A DNA stretch of 64,000 nucleotides from positions 2,418,001 to 2,482,000 of the forward strand of contig NZ_CP047475.1 of the NCBI RefSeq assembly GCF_010587385.1. Direction: 5' to 3'. The notes under the pieces were generated by a model. It saw only the letters and a program-made list of their open reading frames with translations, was not told the origin of the DNA and did no database searches. The DNA comes from Vibrio astriarenae. GTDB lineage: Bacteria; Pseudomonadota; Gammaproteobacteria; Enterobacterales; Vibrionaceae. Made by a program: the position numbers and the translations under genes. This document shows, one piece after another, positions 26,285-35,808 of the stretch (positions within the stretch are counted from its first letter, which is position 1; every line of letters begins with the position of its first letter).

Positions 26285-27136
26285 CTACACCGAAAATGGG
26301 TAACGAATTGGATCATGTGACTCGTAACCCACTACCTCAAAATCATCCAGTGTTACCCAAGTTTCTAAATCTTCAAGTGATTTGATTTTAGGGTTAATCT
26401 TGAACTGTGGTGCGGCTAGCGGCTCGCGTTTAAGCTGCACATCTCGCATTAACTCAAGCTGATCTTCATAAATGTGCGCATTGACGATCTTGTGATAAGC
26501 AACCCCTGGCTTCTTACCCGTGATCTGAGCCATGATAGCAAGGAACACATACACTTGAACCATATTGAAGTTCAGACCTAGTGGTACATCACACGAGCGC
26601 TGGGTACTGTTCAAGTACAGAGTATCACCGAGCAAAGAGAAATGGTGGCTGTACATGCACGGACGTAGGCAACCCATATGGAATTCACCCGGGTTGTAGA
26701 AGTTTAGAATCTCGCCACGGTCATCCACGCCACGGGTAAGATCGTCGACAATCTTGCGCAGCTGGTCAATGTGGCCGCCATCCGGTTTTGCCCAAGCGCG
26801 GCCTTGTACTCCATACACTCGGCCCATATCATCCTCACCTTTGCGATATGGGTTGTTCAGCCAAGCTTCGTTCAAGTTCGCATTCGCATCCCACGTCTTG
26901 GTTCCGAGCTTTCGAAAATCTTCAGCATTATCGTAGCCGCGAATGTAGCCAAGCAACTCAGCAACCGCCGCTTTCCAGAAGCTCTTACGCGTTGTTACAA
27001 GAGGGAATTGATTGTTCGCGACATCGTAAGTCAGGTCAGCGTTGATCACTGTCAGGCAACGTTTACCCGTACGCTCGTTTTCAATCCAAGTACCTTCATC
27101 AACGATGCGCTGACATAAATCTAAATACTGTTTCAC
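26285..27136 (-). CDS. thyA: Thymidylate synthase
   Basis: A 283-residue enzyme converting dUMP to dTMP with methylene-tetrahydrofolate. The catalytic Cys lies in [13 protein letters not shown], and the family segments [13 protein letters not shown] ([12 protein letters not shown]) and the C-terminal DPIRYPFSV are present. It belongs to the longer ThyA subgroup with [15 protein letters not shown] instead of the usual LPPCH segment. The start overlaps the lgt stop by four bases (ATGA), so it is translationally coupled to lgt. Last gene of the rppH-ptsP-tauE-lgt-thyA operon. Confidence 0.95.
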   Translation of the reverse strand: MKQYLDLCQRIVDEGTWIENERTGKRCLTVINADLTYDVANNQFPLVTTRKSFWKAAVAELLGYIRGYDNAEDFRKLGTKTWDANANLNEAWLNNPYRKGEDDMGRVYGVQGRAWAKPDGGHIDQLRKIVDDLTRGVDDRGEILNFYNPGEFHMGCLRPCMYSHHFSLLGDTLYLNSTQRSCDVPLGLNFNMVQVYVFLAIMAQITGKKPGVAYHKIVNAHIYEDQLELMRDVQLKREPLAAPQFKINPKIKSLEDLETWVTLDDFEVVGYESHDPIRYPFSV

Positions 27137-27960
27137 GATTCACTCTTCTTTGCGTTTGATTGGTCTGAATAGTGGCCACGCTTATACGCCCAAGCCACCA
27201 TGAGTCCACCAATAATAATCATAGGTAGAGACAAGATTTGTCCCATCGAAATAAAGTCACCAAATAGACCCAGGTGAGCGTCAGGCTCACGGACATACTC
27301 AACGAGGAAACGGAATGTACCATACCCCAGCAGGAATAAACCTGATACAGATCCAAGTGGGCGTGGTTTCTTGATGAACCAATTCAGGATAAAGAATAGC
27401 ACCACACCTTCGAGTGCCATTTCATACAACTGCGATGGATGGCGAGGCAGCGGACCACCGTTCGGGAATACCACCCCCCAAGGCGCATCAGTCACACGCC
27501 CCCAAAGCTCACTATTCATGAAGTTGCCCAAACGCCCCATACCAAGGCCAAATGGCACTAGTGGTGCAATAAAGTCCGCTACGCCAAAGAAAGTTCGACC
27601 GTTCTTTTTTGCATACCAGAACATGGCGGTAATCACGCCGAGCAGACCACCATGGAAAGACATCCCCCCTGTCCACACCTTAAAGAGATAGAGCGGGTCT
27701 TGAATAAAAAGATCAAAGTTATAGAAAATGACATAGCCAACACGGCCGCCAATGACCACACCTAAAAAGCCAGCAAACAACAAATCTGACACTTGCTCAC
27801 GAGTCCAACCACTGCCTTTTTTATCTGCACGGCGGTTAGCCAACCACAAGGCAAAAACAAAACCGACTAGGTACATTAAGCCGTACCAACGGACGGACAA
27901 AGGCCCAAGACTAAACAGCACTGGGTCAATGTTAGGAAATTCAATAAATCCTTGAGACAT
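27133..27960 (-). CDS. lgt: Prolipoprotein diacylglyceryl transferase
   Basis: A 275-residue polytopic inner-membrane enzyme that adds diacylglycerol to the lipobox Cys of prolipoproteins, the first step of lipoprotein maturation. Family segments are clear: [24 protein letters not shown], and [14 protein letters not shown] (the Lgt signature). Directly followed by thyA with a four-base overlap, an arrangement widespread in gammaproteobacteria. The window encodes several lipoproteins that need it (TadD, NlpI, the phosphoesterase). Confidence 0.96.
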   Translation of the reverse strand: MSQGFIEFPNIDPVLFSLGPLSVRWYGLMYLVGFVFALWLANRRADKKGSGWTREQVSDLLFAGFLGVVIGGRVGYVIFYNFDLFIQDPLYLFKVWTGGMSFHGGLLGVITAMFWYAKKNGRTFFGVADFIAPLVPFGLGMGRLGNFMNSELWGRVTDAPWGVVFPNGGPLPRHPSQLYEMALEGVVLFFILNWFIKKPRPLGSVSGLFLLGYGTFRFLVEYVREPDAHLGLFGDFISMGQILSLPMIIIGGLMVAWAYKRGHYSDQSNAKKSES

Positions 27961-27986
27961 AGTTACTTTCTCTAATTGTGATAATA

Positions 27987-28781
27987 CTATTTGAGTAGCA
28001 TGATACCTGCTACAAAGAATAAAAATACGGCGAATAGGCGCTTCAACTGCACGGTTGGCATACTCGTGGCCATCATAGCACCAAAGCGCGTCGTTAATGC
28101 TGAAACCAGTGAAACGGCAAGCAGCGCCGGAAGGTAGATATAGCCGAGGCTATACGATGGAAGGTCATCAGCACTGACACCATTCAATATAAAACCCACC
28201 ATTCCCGCTATAGCTAACACACTTCCACAAACCGAAGACGACCCTACTGCACGGCGCATTTCGATGCCATGGCGATTCAAAAATGGCACTGACATCGAGC
28301 CGCCCCCTATCCCTGCAAGGCTTGATACTAACCCGATACCCGAGCCGATAGACAGAGTGACTGGTTTTGAGGGCATTGGATAGTTTTTTTGACTGCGTGA
28401 CGACAGCAACATTTGTAGCGCGAGGCAAAAAACGATAGCGGCAAAAACTTTGGGTAGATAGGCCGATGGTATGAACTCTGCAACATAAGCCCCCAGAAAA
28501 CCACCCACGACAACGCCGGGCATCAGCCATTTAACCGCAAAGAAATCGACATTTCCCAGGCGAAGATGATTTAATGCTGACGAACCTGAAGTCACAATAA
28601 TCGTTGCCAGAGAAGTGCCTAACGCCATTGGCATAATAATATCAGAAGGAACATCGATTAAAGGAAAGAGGAATGTCAAAGCTGGAACGACAATCAAGCC
28701 GCCGCCAATACCTAGCAAGCCAGCCATCAGGCCAACAAAACCGCCAAGCAAGCACAAGACAACGATAAGTTCTATGGACAC
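27987..28781 (-). CDS. TauE/SafE-family membrane transporter
   Basis: A 264-residue membrane protein with the duplicated TauE/SafE signature, [15 protein letters not shown] near the N terminus and [15 protein letters not shown] in the second half. Members export sulphite, sulphoacetate or related organosulphur anions; the substrate here cannot be told. It lies between ptsP (9 bases) and lgt (26 bases) in one operon, so expression is tied to housekeeping genes and not to a sulphur pathway in this window. Confidence 0.85.
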   Translation of the reverse strand: MSIELIVVLCLLGGFVGLMAGLLGIGGGLIVVPALTFLFPLIDVPSDIIMPMALGTSLATIIVTSGSSALNHLRLGNVDFFAVKWLMPGVVVGGFLGAYVAEFIPSAYLPKVFAAIVFCLALQMLLSSRSQKNYPMPSKPVTLSIGSGIGLVSSLAGIGGGSMSVPFLNRHGIEMRRAVGSSSVCGSVLAIAGMVGFILNGVSADDLPSYSLGYIYLPALLAVSLVSALTTRFGAMMATSMPTVQLKRLFAVFLFFVAGIMLLK

Positions 28782-28790
28782 GCTGTTTCC

Positions 28791-31034
28791 TTAGTGTTTA
28801 CCCGCTCGAATAAAGCCTGCAAACTCTTTACTTTCAAAATGGTTGAGCATCATATCATAGATAGATTGAGCGTAGGATTGACCCAGTGCGTAATCTGCCA
28901 GTTGCTCTAGTTCTTCAAGTTGACTGTGGCAAAGTAAATATTTTACTTTGGCGACATTCGAGGTGTTCATACTAAGAGAGCGATAACCCATACCAACCAA
29001 CAATAATGCCCCCATAGGGTCACCCGCTAACTCTCCACATACGCAAACAGGCAAGTTAACCGACTGACAAATCACTTGAATATGCTTAAGGGCAGAGAGT
29101 ACTGCAGGGTGCATGGTTTCGTATAGAGTCGAAACCCGGCTGTTGTTGCGATCGACGGCGAGCAGATATTGGGTTAAATCGTTGGTACCCACCGAAACAA
29201 AATCAATTTTTTCTGCAATGTGTGGCAACAGGTAGAGCATGGAAGGCACTTCCACCATAACACCAATTGTCGGTCGCTTCAGCTCACAAAGCTCACTCAC
29301 TTCTTGGTAGGCTTGCTCAAATAGCGTGATCGCATCATCGAGCTCTTGAACGTTCGAGACCATCGGCAGAAGAATACTCAGATTATCGTTACCCTGACTC
29401 GCGCGCAGCATTGCTCGTAATTGAATCAAAAAGATATCAGGATGGTCGAGCGTAAAACGAATGCCCCGCCAACCTAGAAATGGGTTTTCCTCTTCTATCG
29501 GGAAATAAGGCAATGCTTTATCTCCACCGACATCGAGGGTACGCATGACCACATTTTTACTTGGGTAAGAGGCCAAGACCGCTTGGTATTGCCCGACTTG
29601 CTCATCTTCTGACGGGAAGCGGTGCTGAAGTAAGAATGATATTTCCGTTCGGTACAGACCAACGCCATCAACCCCTTGGTTAATCGCGATACTGCTATCC
29701 GCGCTCAGACCAGCGTTGAGCATAATATCCACACCTAATCCATCAAGTGTTATCGCTGGCTGGTCCGAGTGGCGGCTCACCATGCGAGTGAGCTCTTTCT
29801 CTTCGTGTAACAGGCCACGATACTCTTGCAGTAGTTGGCGGTTAGGAGAAACAAACAACTTCCCGCTATAACCATCCACAATTCCAGCCAAACCACTGAG
29901 CTGAGTAATATCGCACTCCAGTCCCATAATGGCTGGGATACCTAGCGCACGAGATAAAATCGCGGCGTGCGAGTTAGCTGCACCTTCAATAGAGACGACT
30001 GCCAGCAACTTGTCTTTTGGTACCGAGGCAAGAATAGAAGCGGTCAGCTCCTGCACCACCATAATGATCGGCTTTTCTATCTCTTGCTGCTCTTGCTCCG
30101 TATTGTGCAAGAAAAACAGTAGACGCTGACCGAGCTCTTTAAAGTCTTGCGCTCGCTCGCGCAAATACGGGTCTGACATTTTTGCAAAGCGGCTGGAATA
30201 GGACTCTATTACCTGACGCAGTGCCCACTCTGCTCGATCATGTTGCTGGATCTGCTGACGAAGATCGTTCTTTAGCATCGGGTCATTGAGCAAGTGAGTA
30301 AAGAGATCAAAAATACCCTTTGCATCGGAGGTAAGCTCACCCTCAAGCTTTTTACGCATGCGACGGAAGTCCGCTTGAGCCGCCTCCATAGCCATGGCTA
30401 AACGCTCTTGCTCTTGGTCAACGTCAATCGCTGAAGCGGGTGCAACTTCATTTAGGTTAGGCTGCGTGTTATCCAGCCAAAATCGTCCAATCGCGACGCC
30501 GGTTGAAGCGGGTACACCGACTAACGTTCTTGAGTGATGGTTGGGTAACCAATGACCCAGAGTTTGTCCATGGGCAATAAGCACCGCCAACTGGGCAGAT
30601 AAGGTCACTAAAAATGATTCTTCCGATTCATCAAATAACCTTGGTGTTTTTTGTTGGACCACCAAGACACCGAGCACTTTCTTACGGTGAATAATCGGCG
30701 TGCCGAGAAAGCTTTGGTAAACCTGCTCACCAAGCTCAGGGAAAAATTTAAAGTTGGGGTGTTTCGATGCTTCTGCAACGTTGATAGGTTCAGCGGTGCG
30801 CTTGACTAGCCCCACTAGACCCTCAGAGAAACGAATATGAATACTGTCGCCTTTGAACGTCAAACCCTGGGTTGCCATTAACTCAAGGCGCTCCATCTCT
30901 TCATTGGCGAGATAAACCGTGCAGCACTCTGTACTCATCGCGCTGCAGGTTTGTTTTACAAGGATAGACAAAGCCTGATGAAGGTCATCGACTCTAGATA
31001 CTTGTTCAACTATGTCCCTTAGTTGAGAGAGCAT
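28791..31034 (-). CDS. ptsP: Nitrogen-PTS enzyme I (PtsP)
   Basis: A 747-residue phosphotransferase. An N-terminal GAF domain (about 1-155) precedes the enzyme I core: GVPASTGVAIGRF, the phospho-His site in GAANSHAAILSRALGIP, and the PEP-binding barrel with GLYRTEISFLL, VSVGTNDLTQYLLAVDR and VCVCGELAGDP. PtsP starts the PTS-Ntr phosphorelay to NPr and EIIA-Ntr, which answers the glutamine/2-oxoglutarate state and controls potassium and other processes. It begins 2 bases after rppH, as in many gammaproteobacteria. Confidence 0.95.
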   Translation of the reverse strand: MLSQLRDIVEQVSRVDDLHQALSILVKQTCSAMSTECCTVYLANEEMERLELMATQGLTFKGDSIHIRFSEGLVGLVKRTAEPINVAEASKHPNFKFFPELGEQVYQSFLGTPIIHRKKVLGVLVVQQKTPRLFDESEESFLVTLSAQLAVLIAHGQTLGHWLPNHHSRTLVGVPASTGVAIGRFWLDNTQPNLNEVAPASAIDVDQEQERLAMAMEAAQADFRRMRKKLEGELTSDAKGIFDLFTHLLNDPMLKNDLRQQIQQHDRAEWALRQVIESYSSRFAKMSDPYLRERAQDFKELGQRLLFFLHNTEQEQQEIEKPIIMVVQELTASILASVPKDKLLAVVSIEGAANSHAAILSRALGIPAIMGLECDITQLSGLAGIVDGYSGKLFVSPNRQLLQEYRGLLHEEKELTRMVSRHSDQPAITLDGLGVDIMLNAGLSADSSIAINQGVDGVGLYRTEISFLLQHRFPSEDEQVGQYQAVLASYPSKNVVMRTLDVGGDKALPYFPIEEENPFLGWRGIRFTLDHPDIFLIQLRAMLRASQGNDNLSILLPMVSNVQELDDAITLFEQAYQEVSELCELKRPTIGVMVEVPSMLYLLPHIAEKIDFVSVGTNDLTQYLLAVDRNNSRVSTLYETMHPAVLSALKHIQVICQSVNLPVCVCGELAGDPMGALLLVGMGYRSLSMNTSNVAKVKYLLCHSQLEELEQLADYALGQSYAQSIYDMMLNHFESKEFAGFIRAGKH

Positions 31035-31036
31035 TC

Positions 31037-31555
31037 CTATCCTCTTTTGTGCTTACGCTTTGACTTTAGTTTGCGCTCATGGAAAGGCATCGCAGCAGAA
31101 GCAAACTCTTTCATGGCTCGACGATAAACATCGCGCTTAAAAGAGACCACTTGTCTCACTGGATACCAATAGCTCACCCAGCGCCATCCATCAAATTCAG
31201 GCATGTTTCCACGCTGCATATTAACTCGCGATTCATCACAATCTAACTGCAACAGAAACCACTTCTGTTTTTGGCCAATACAGACCGGCTTGGAATCCCA
31301 TCGAACTAATCGTTTGGGGAGTTTGTACCTCAACCAATGACGACTCGTTGCAACGATCTTCACATCATTTTTTGTTAAGCCGACTTCCTCGTATAACTCA
31401 CGGTACATGGCTTCTTCAGGTGTTTCACCGTCATCAATTCCCCCTTGAGGAAATTGCCATGAGTGTTGTCCGAATCGTTTAGCCCAGAATACCTGACCAT
31501 GGTTGTTACAAATCACAATACCGACATTTAAGCGGTAACCATCGCCATCGATCAC
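31037..31555 (-). CDS. rppH: RNA pyrophosphohydrolase
   Basis: A 172-residue Nudix hydrolase that removes pyrophosphate from mRNA 5' ends and starts RNase E-dependent decay. The Nudix box is complete ([12 protein letters not shown] then REL, YEEVGL). The C-terminal tail is very basic ([11 protein letters not shown]), usual for RppH. The start is GTG at 31553-31555 with GAGG about 9 bases upstream. First gene of the operon with ptsP; the promoter must lie in the DnaA-box-bearing gap upstream. Confidence 0.95.
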   Translation of the reverse strand: MIDGDGYRLNVGIVICNNHGQVFWAKRFGQHSWQFPQGGIDDGETPEEAMYRELYEEVGLTKNDVKIVATSRHWLRYKLPKRLVRWDSKPVCIGQKQKWFLLQLDCDESRVNMQRGNMPEFDGWRWVSYWYPVRQVVSFKRDVYRRAMKEFASAAMPFHERKLKSKRKHKRG

Positions 31556-32185
31556 TGGCCGACCTCAAATAAAATCTTTAATGACCGTGATTTTTCCACA
31601 TATCCCCAATAACAGCAAACCCACAAGTGTGATTAATGCGTTATTTGTGCAACAAGCCGCTCTTTATGGATAACTTTTAGCCACACGTATAGTTATCAAC
31701 ACTACTTTGAGACATGGGCCACATTTATTCACCTTTTCTGTGAATAACCATGTGCAAAATAGCGAATCATTAGATCAAAAACTCAACACACGAAGGGGAC
31801 CAAACCCTTAACCAAAATTAAAAATGGAGAATAAATATTTAAAATACAGGAAGTTAGATAAAAAATAATGACCTCACATCTGTTATTCAAACTCTCCTGA
31901 ATAACTAAAAAAACAACTGGTCAAAGATCAACCACCAAGAACGTTATCCACACCAGAAACTGACTATTCGTCGTATCTTCAATTTTTCAACCATTTATCC
32001 GCCTCAAAACCCCTGTTTATTCATACATATTTTTATCAATCCTTGTTTTTCTCAAAACGATCTGTGGATAACTCTGATTTAAGTAACTCGTTACTCAATA
32101 ATGGGGGGAATTAAACCATGACAGATCAATCATTGTGACGAGTCATCTGGTAAACTAATCGCACCACTTGCAAGTACCACGTGAC
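31556..32185. promoter_or_regulatory. AT-rich rppH-mutH gap with a cluster of DnaA boxes
   Basis: A 630-base divergent gap with no supported gene. Two exact TTATCCACA boxes are at 31944-31952 (plus) and 32063-32071 (minus). Two more match TTWTNCACA: TTTTCCACA at 31592-31600 (plus) and TTATTCACA at 31739-31747 (minus). One-mismatch sites TTATCAACA (31693-31701) and TTATTCACC (31725-31733) lie among them. The rest is AT-rich. The promoters of rppH and mutH must be here, but no single -10/-35 pair stands out. Confidence 0.7.
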
Positions 32186-32854
32186 ATGAAAACCGAACCC
32201 CAATCAGAACAAGAGCTACTCGATAGAGCATGGCACATCGCAGGCATGACATTTGAGCAGTTGGCCAAAGAGGCCTCTATGGAAGTCCCTAAAGATCTTA
32301 CAAGAGATAAAGGATGGGTTGGGCAGTTGATAGAGTGGCACCTCGGGGCAACCGCAGGCAGCAAACCCCAACAAGACTTTGAACAGCTCGGTATTGAGCT
32401 GAAAACCATTCCGATCGGCTATCAGGGGAAACCTCTCGAGACCACCTTCGTTTGTGTGGCTCCTTTGATGGGGCTGCATGGGCTCACTTGGCAAAATAGC
32501 CATGTAAGAAACAAACTCTCAAGAGTACTTTGGGTTCCAATTGAAGGAGAACGAGAAATTCCGTTAGCAGAGCGCAAGGTAGGAGCGCCATTGATATGGT
32601 CCCCCAGCCCAGAGGAAGAGCGCCAACTTCGCCAAGATTGGGAGGAACTAATGGAGATGATTGTGCTGGGACAGATTGAAAAGGTAACCGCTAGGCACGG
32701 AGAAGTACTTCAGCTACGCCCTAAAGCCGCAAACGGCAAAGCGCTAACTGAAGCCTATGGTTTCAGTGGAAAAATAATCAAAACGCGTCCTAGAGGCTTC
32801 TATTTACGAACTCAATTCACTGCAGCAATTCTTGATGCCTACTACGCATCCTGA
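32186..32854 (+). CDS. mutH: MutH, mismatch-repair endonuclease
   Basis: A 222-residue endonuclease that nicks the unmethylated strand at hemimethylated GATC sites. The active-site layout is visible: [11 protein letters not shown] holds the Glu-x-Lys pair, preceded by [22 protein letters not shown]. The ATG at 32186 aligns with the usual start of vibrio MutH; a TTG six codons earlier is the alternative, and neither has a strong ribosome site. Its presence implies Dam methylation. It is divergent from rppH and convergent with a small unknown gene. Confidence 0.94.
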   Translation: MKTEPQSEQELLDRAWHIAGMTFEQLAKEASMEVPKDLTRDKGWVGQLIEWHLGATAGSKPQQDFEQLGIELKTIPIGYQGKPLETTFVCVAPLMGLHGLTWQNSHVRNKLSRVLWVPIEGEREIPLAERKVGAPLIWSPSPEEERQLRQDWEELMEMIVLGQIEKVTARHGEVLQLRPKAANGKALTEAYGFSGKIIKTRPRGFYLRTQFTAAILDAYYAS

Positions 32855-32861
32855 TCCGTAG

Positions 32862-33173
32862 CTAGTGAGTCACTAGAGACAACTCAATGTCACTGTAGCC
32901 AATCGTTGATTCTGAGCCACACTCGTCGTAAGCGTTGTGTAAACGCAAGTAGGCTTTATCAAAGCCTAATCGCGTCAGATCCTCTTTCACCAATTCCAAT
33001 GAGTCGTAATGTACTGGCTCATTATCAACCGTCACTGGTTCGAGTTTGTGTTTATATTCCACTGCTAATTGATATTTAGCCAGGTCGGCACACCCTATCA
33101 CAAAGATCTTTGGAGTGCGGTAGGTCTCTTTATGATAGCCATGCAACCATTTATCTAGTTGTCTTCTTTGCAT
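32862..33173 (-). CDS. Small conserved-looking protein of unknown function
   Basis: A 103-residue soluble protein with an excellent ribosome site (GGAGG 7 bases before ATG). It contains KIFVIGCADLAKYQLAVEY and a C-terminal acidic segment (YSDIELSLV). I think it belongs to a vibrio family annotated as DUF6482, but this is from memory of its general look and is not secure. The stop codon lies in a 15-base palindrome, CTAGTGA-G-TCACTAG (32862-32876), shared with the mutH end. No function can be proposed. Confidence 0.7.
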   Translation of the reverse strand: MQRRQLDKWLHGYHKETYRTPKIFVIGCADLAKYQLAVEYKHKLEPVTVDNEPVHYDSLELVKEDLTRLGFDKAYLRLHNAYDECGSESTIGYSDIELSLVTH

Positions 33174-33288
33174 CTTGCACCTCCATCATTGAAATTGTAG
33201 TCAAGGATGGAGGGACATCACTGTGTTCATCACACTTTAAGCTAAGTTAGTGTGTCAATTGTCTTTTTATTGCGACAGATAGAGTGAC

Positions 33289-33312
33289 GGGAGAGTGATT
33301 CCTCACTCTCCC
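33289..33312 (-). terminator. Perfect 10-bp hairpin after the DUF1127-like gene
   Basis: GGGAGAGTGA pairs with TCACTCTCCC over a 4-base loop, 6 bases beyond the stop. The minus-strand side has no T tract, so it is either a weak terminator or a 3'-end stabiliser. Confidence 0.55.
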
Positions 33313-33318
33313 TTTGAG

Positions 33319-33570
33319 TTACGTTGTCGTTCTAGATTGTAGAACCCTTCTCAAATGTCTTACTCGACGTTCGGCAGTGTCTTTTGGCGCTTCCGTTTTT
33401 CCTATTGGACGACCAGAAAGATCCAAACCTATATCACGCAACAGGTGTGCACTGTGAAAAGGAAGGTGATGAGCACTTTTTCGTACTCTTCTTTGCCACG
33501 CTCTCTCTTCTTGTTTAAGGTCTGCTACGACAAGCCATGCTGCAAGTTTAAGGTAAATTGAATGACGCAT
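33319..33570 (-). CDS. DUF1127-like small basic protein
   Basis: An 83-residue Arg-rich protein. The segment HSAHLLRDIGLDLSG matches the core of DUF1127 proteins (LxDIGL). Small DUF1127 proteins in alphaproteobacteria bind RNA and affect phosphate and carbon metabolism; for vibrios the role is unknown. The N-terminal 45 residues extend beyond the usual short form. AGGAG lies 9 bases before the ATG. A 9-base inverted repeat (AACTGCAGC/GCTGCAGTT, 33603-33647) in its leader could form a hairpin in the mRNA. Confidence 0.75.
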   Translation of the reverse strand: MRHSIYLKLAAWLVVADLKQEERAWQRRVRKSAHHLPFHSAHLLRDIGLDLSGRPIGKTEAPKDTAERRVRHLRRVLQSRTTT

Positions 33571-33602
33571 AATATTTCTCCTGTTGGATAAATCACGCGG
33601 AG

Positions 33603-33647
33603 AACTGCAGCAAAAAATGGATCTATGGTGATGTCTTCGCTGCAGTT
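33603..33647 (-). repeat. Inverted repeat in the leader of the DUF1127-like gene
   Basis: AACTGCAGC (33603-33611) and GCTGCAGTT (33639-33647) are perfect complements separated by 27 bases, between the 42-codon ORF and the DUF1127-like gene. It may be an mRNA hairpin or a protein site. Confidence 0.45.
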
Positions 33648-33677
33648 AACCGCAGCTTAGATAAGACTACGGAACGA

Positions 33678-33806
33678 TTATTTAGCGCTAATATCTCGTG
33701 CGGGCATGCGTTTCGACGCACACTCAGCCGTGGAGGCAGAGTGTTTGTTTGCTGAAAAATCGGCATGCATAGCCCATACGAAATCAAACGTTTTGACAGT
33801 AATCAT
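33678..33806 (-). CDS. 42-residue small protein with a strong ribosome site
   Basis: A short ORF read directly from the minus strand, starting MITVKTFDFVWAMHADFS and ending ARDISAK. GGAGG lies 5 bases before the ATG, as good as any ribosome site in the window. The product is soluble, with a hydrophobic N-terminal third and a Ser/Ala/Lys-rich tail. It lies upstream of the DUF1127-like gene on the same strand, 107 bases away, and may share its transcript. No family is recognised. Confidence 0.55.
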   Translation of the reverse strand: MITVKTFDFVWAMHADFSANKHSASTAECASKRMPARDISAK

Positions 33807-34140
33807 ATGAGCCTCCTAGCTAAATAAGTTCCTGATAAGATGAGAGTAATAAAGCCTGTTGTACAAACTTAATTACTTTAGAGTGTCTTCACTCACGGTT
33901 AATTTTTACTCAACAAGATGAGTATTGCAAGGTGATTGTTTTTCTTTAAGTGAAAATAAAATTATCACCTCTTGATTAGTAAATAGTGGCCACTGTTACA
34001 AGATATTTAACTATAAATATGTGAGCAGGAAGACCTATTATGCGTGGGTTATTTGCTCGAAAGGCAGAAAGATCAATGAAATATAAAATGGCAACCCGTC
34101 GGTTGCCATCTATTAATAAAACTATCTAGTAAATTCACGA
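33807..34140. other. Gap between the 42-codon ORF and vpsR
   Basis: About 330 AT-rich bases. It holds an inverted repeat AGGTGAT/ATCACCT (33930-33970) whose inside also pairs (TTTTC/GAAAA), and the vpsR terminator at 34083-34109. The promoter of the small-protein genes should lie here, but no clear consensus was found. Confidence 0.5.
34083..34109 (-). terminator. Terminator of vpsR
   Basis: ATGGCAACC pairs with GGTTGCCAT across CGTC; on the minus strand the stem is followed by TTTTATAT. It lies about 30 bases after the vpsR stop. Confidence 0.82.
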
Positions 34141-35472
34141 CTACATGGAATTTTCACTGATCAGGTTGTGTTTATTCAGCAAGCGATACATTGTCGCTCT
34201 AGATACGCCTAGCTCTTTCGCCGCCTGAGATACTTGTCCATCGTGTGACTCAAGCACCAACATCAGGGCATCGCGTTCGCTGCGTTCACGAATGCTCTTG
34301 AGGCTCTGCTTGCCGTTATTTCTTTTTGGCATTTCGAGCTGACTTTCTTCGATAATTGGTTGCTCTGACATTAGAACAACGCGCTTAATTAAGTTCATCA
34401 GTTCACGAACATTGCCAGGCCAGTGATAACGAGCTAGGGACTTGATGGCATCTTCACTAAAGCTGCGTGCTTGGGCATTATAATCTTTCGCATAGACCTG
34501 TAAGAAATGGCGAGCCAGCAACGCAATATCACCAGAACGCTCTTTGAGGCTAGGAACATTAATTCTCAGCACATTAATGTAGTGGTAGAGGTCTTCATTA
34601 AAATCGCCATCTATTAGTGCTTTCTCGATATCCATTGAGTTTGCAGCAAGAATGCGCACGTCAACTTTTTTAAGGCCCTCACTGGTCTCTACCGTCCCCT
34701 CTTGGAGGAAACGTAATAAGTTGAGCTGCTGAGACTTAGGCAACGTGAGGATATCATTAAGCAGAATCGTGCCACCATCTGCGCGCTCCAGCATTGACCG
34801 AGTCCCAGCTTCAATGCCTATACCAAACAGTTCACTCTCTAAGCTTTGCTCTGAAAGTGCGCGACAGTTGACTGAAATAAATTCGCGCTGCGAGCGGGAT
34901 GATGTTTTGTGGATCGCTCTTGCAACCTTTTCTTTTCCTGAGCCACTCTCACCATAGATCAAGATACTCACATCGGTGGGACCAATACGTTTTACCTGAT
35001 CGCGTAAACGCTTCATTGGCATGGACTCACCCACCAGCCCCATATCACTATTGCTGCCAAAGTGTGGCCAGACTTTCGTCTCAAGTTTAAGCATGCCAAG
35101 TTGGTGACCGATAGTACTAAGAAGCTGCGTATCAGGAATAGGTGAGGTGAAGAAATCAATACAGAAGTTAACGATAAACTGGCAAATCGTATCAGATTTA
35201 AGTTGAGACTCTCGAATCAGTGCCATCCACCGCACGTGTTTATGTTGGCTTACTAAGCTCGCAATACCATTGAGGGAAAATTCATCATGGCTTAAATCAA
35301 CAATACCGATACACGGCCCTGTCTCGTTAAATAATATATCCGCTTTGCGAAGGTCACCACTAATAGTACAGCTCCATCCGGCGCTTTCTAATACCTTCAA
35401 CCAAGGCTCAGGCGTCCCGCCGACTACAATCAATGAGCCAGGGGTAGAATCCTGTCTAAAATGAGAGCCCAT
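34141..35472 (-). CDS. vpsR: VpsR-type c-di-GMP-responsive biofilm regulator
   Basis: A 443-residue NtrC-like regulator that matches V. cholerae VpsR in length and motifs. The receiver-like domain carries Asp59 in IVDLSHDEF; the AAA+ domain has Walker A GESGSGKE (174-181); a Fis-type helix-turn-helix closes the chain (VSQAAKELGVSRATMYRLL). The sigma-54 contact loop GAFTGA is replaced by GIEAGTRS, and Walker B reads ILLND not LDE. VpsR in V. cholerae binds c-di-GMP and activates exopolysaccharide genes. The ATG at 35470-35472 has AAAGGA 7 bases upstream; the start six codons earlier has none. Confidence 0.93.
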   Translation of the reverse strand: MGSHFRQDSTPGSLIVVGGTPEPWLKVLESAGWSCTISGDLRKADILFNETGPCIGIVDLSHDEFSLNGIASLVSQHKHVRWMALIRESQLKSDTICQFIVNFCIDFFTSPIPDTQLLSTIGHQLGMLKLETKVWPHFGSNSDMGLVGESMPMKRLRDQVKRIGPTDVSILIYGESGSGKEKVARAIHKTSSRSQREFISVNCRALSEQSLESELFGIGIEAGTRSMLERADGGTILLNDILTLPKSQQLNLLRFLQEGTVETSEGLKKVDVRILAANSMDIEKALIDGDFNEDLYHYINVLRINVPSLKERSGDIALLARHFLQVYAKDYNAQARSFSEDAIKSLARYHWPGNVRELMNLIKRVVLMSEQPIIEESQLEMPKRNNGKQSLKSIRERSERDALMLVLESHDGQVSQAAKELGVSRATMYRLLNKHNLISENSM

Positions 35473-35808
35473 GTTCAATCCTTTAATCATTATCCTAAAT
35501 ACAAACTAGTGAAGTCTTGAGACAATAAAACATATCAAGTATCAGCATTAAGACTAACGTAACATTTTGTAACATTCTAGTTGGAAATTAATGAAAAAGT
35601 GCCTATTCCCTCGATTTAAGTCGGAAAACTCATCATTCAAGGACCTAAATTGGCAAATCTTCTTTGGTACTGATCCGATATTTATAAGTTAGTACATTAA
35701 TTTTGAAATCAAACTATAACCCCTCTTCCACCGAATATTTACTAATTTTTATAAGCAAAAAAAAGAGCTACTCGAAAGCAGCTCTTTGAAAATATTATAT
35801 ATTTTACA
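35473..35808. promoter_or_regulatory. vpsR upstream region
   Basis: A 336-base AT-rich gap. Two direct copies of GTAACATT (35559-35566 and 35569-35576) are spaced by one helical turn about 90 bases before the vpsR start and could be a regulator site. The lysS terminator occupies 35757-35787. No clear promoter hexamers were fixed. Confidence 0.4.
35757..35787 (-). terminator. Terminator of lysS
   Basis: AAAGAGCT pairs with AGCTCTTT across a 10-base loop, and the A run at 35757-35764 supplies the T tract of the minus-strand transcript. It lies 22 bases after the lysS stop. Confidence 0.88.

Noticed and set aside
31556..32185. Chromosome 2 replication trigger (crtS) in the DnaA-box gap
   Set aside because: As I recall, crtS lies in another gene neighbourhood in V. 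cholerae, and its conserved core was not recognised here.
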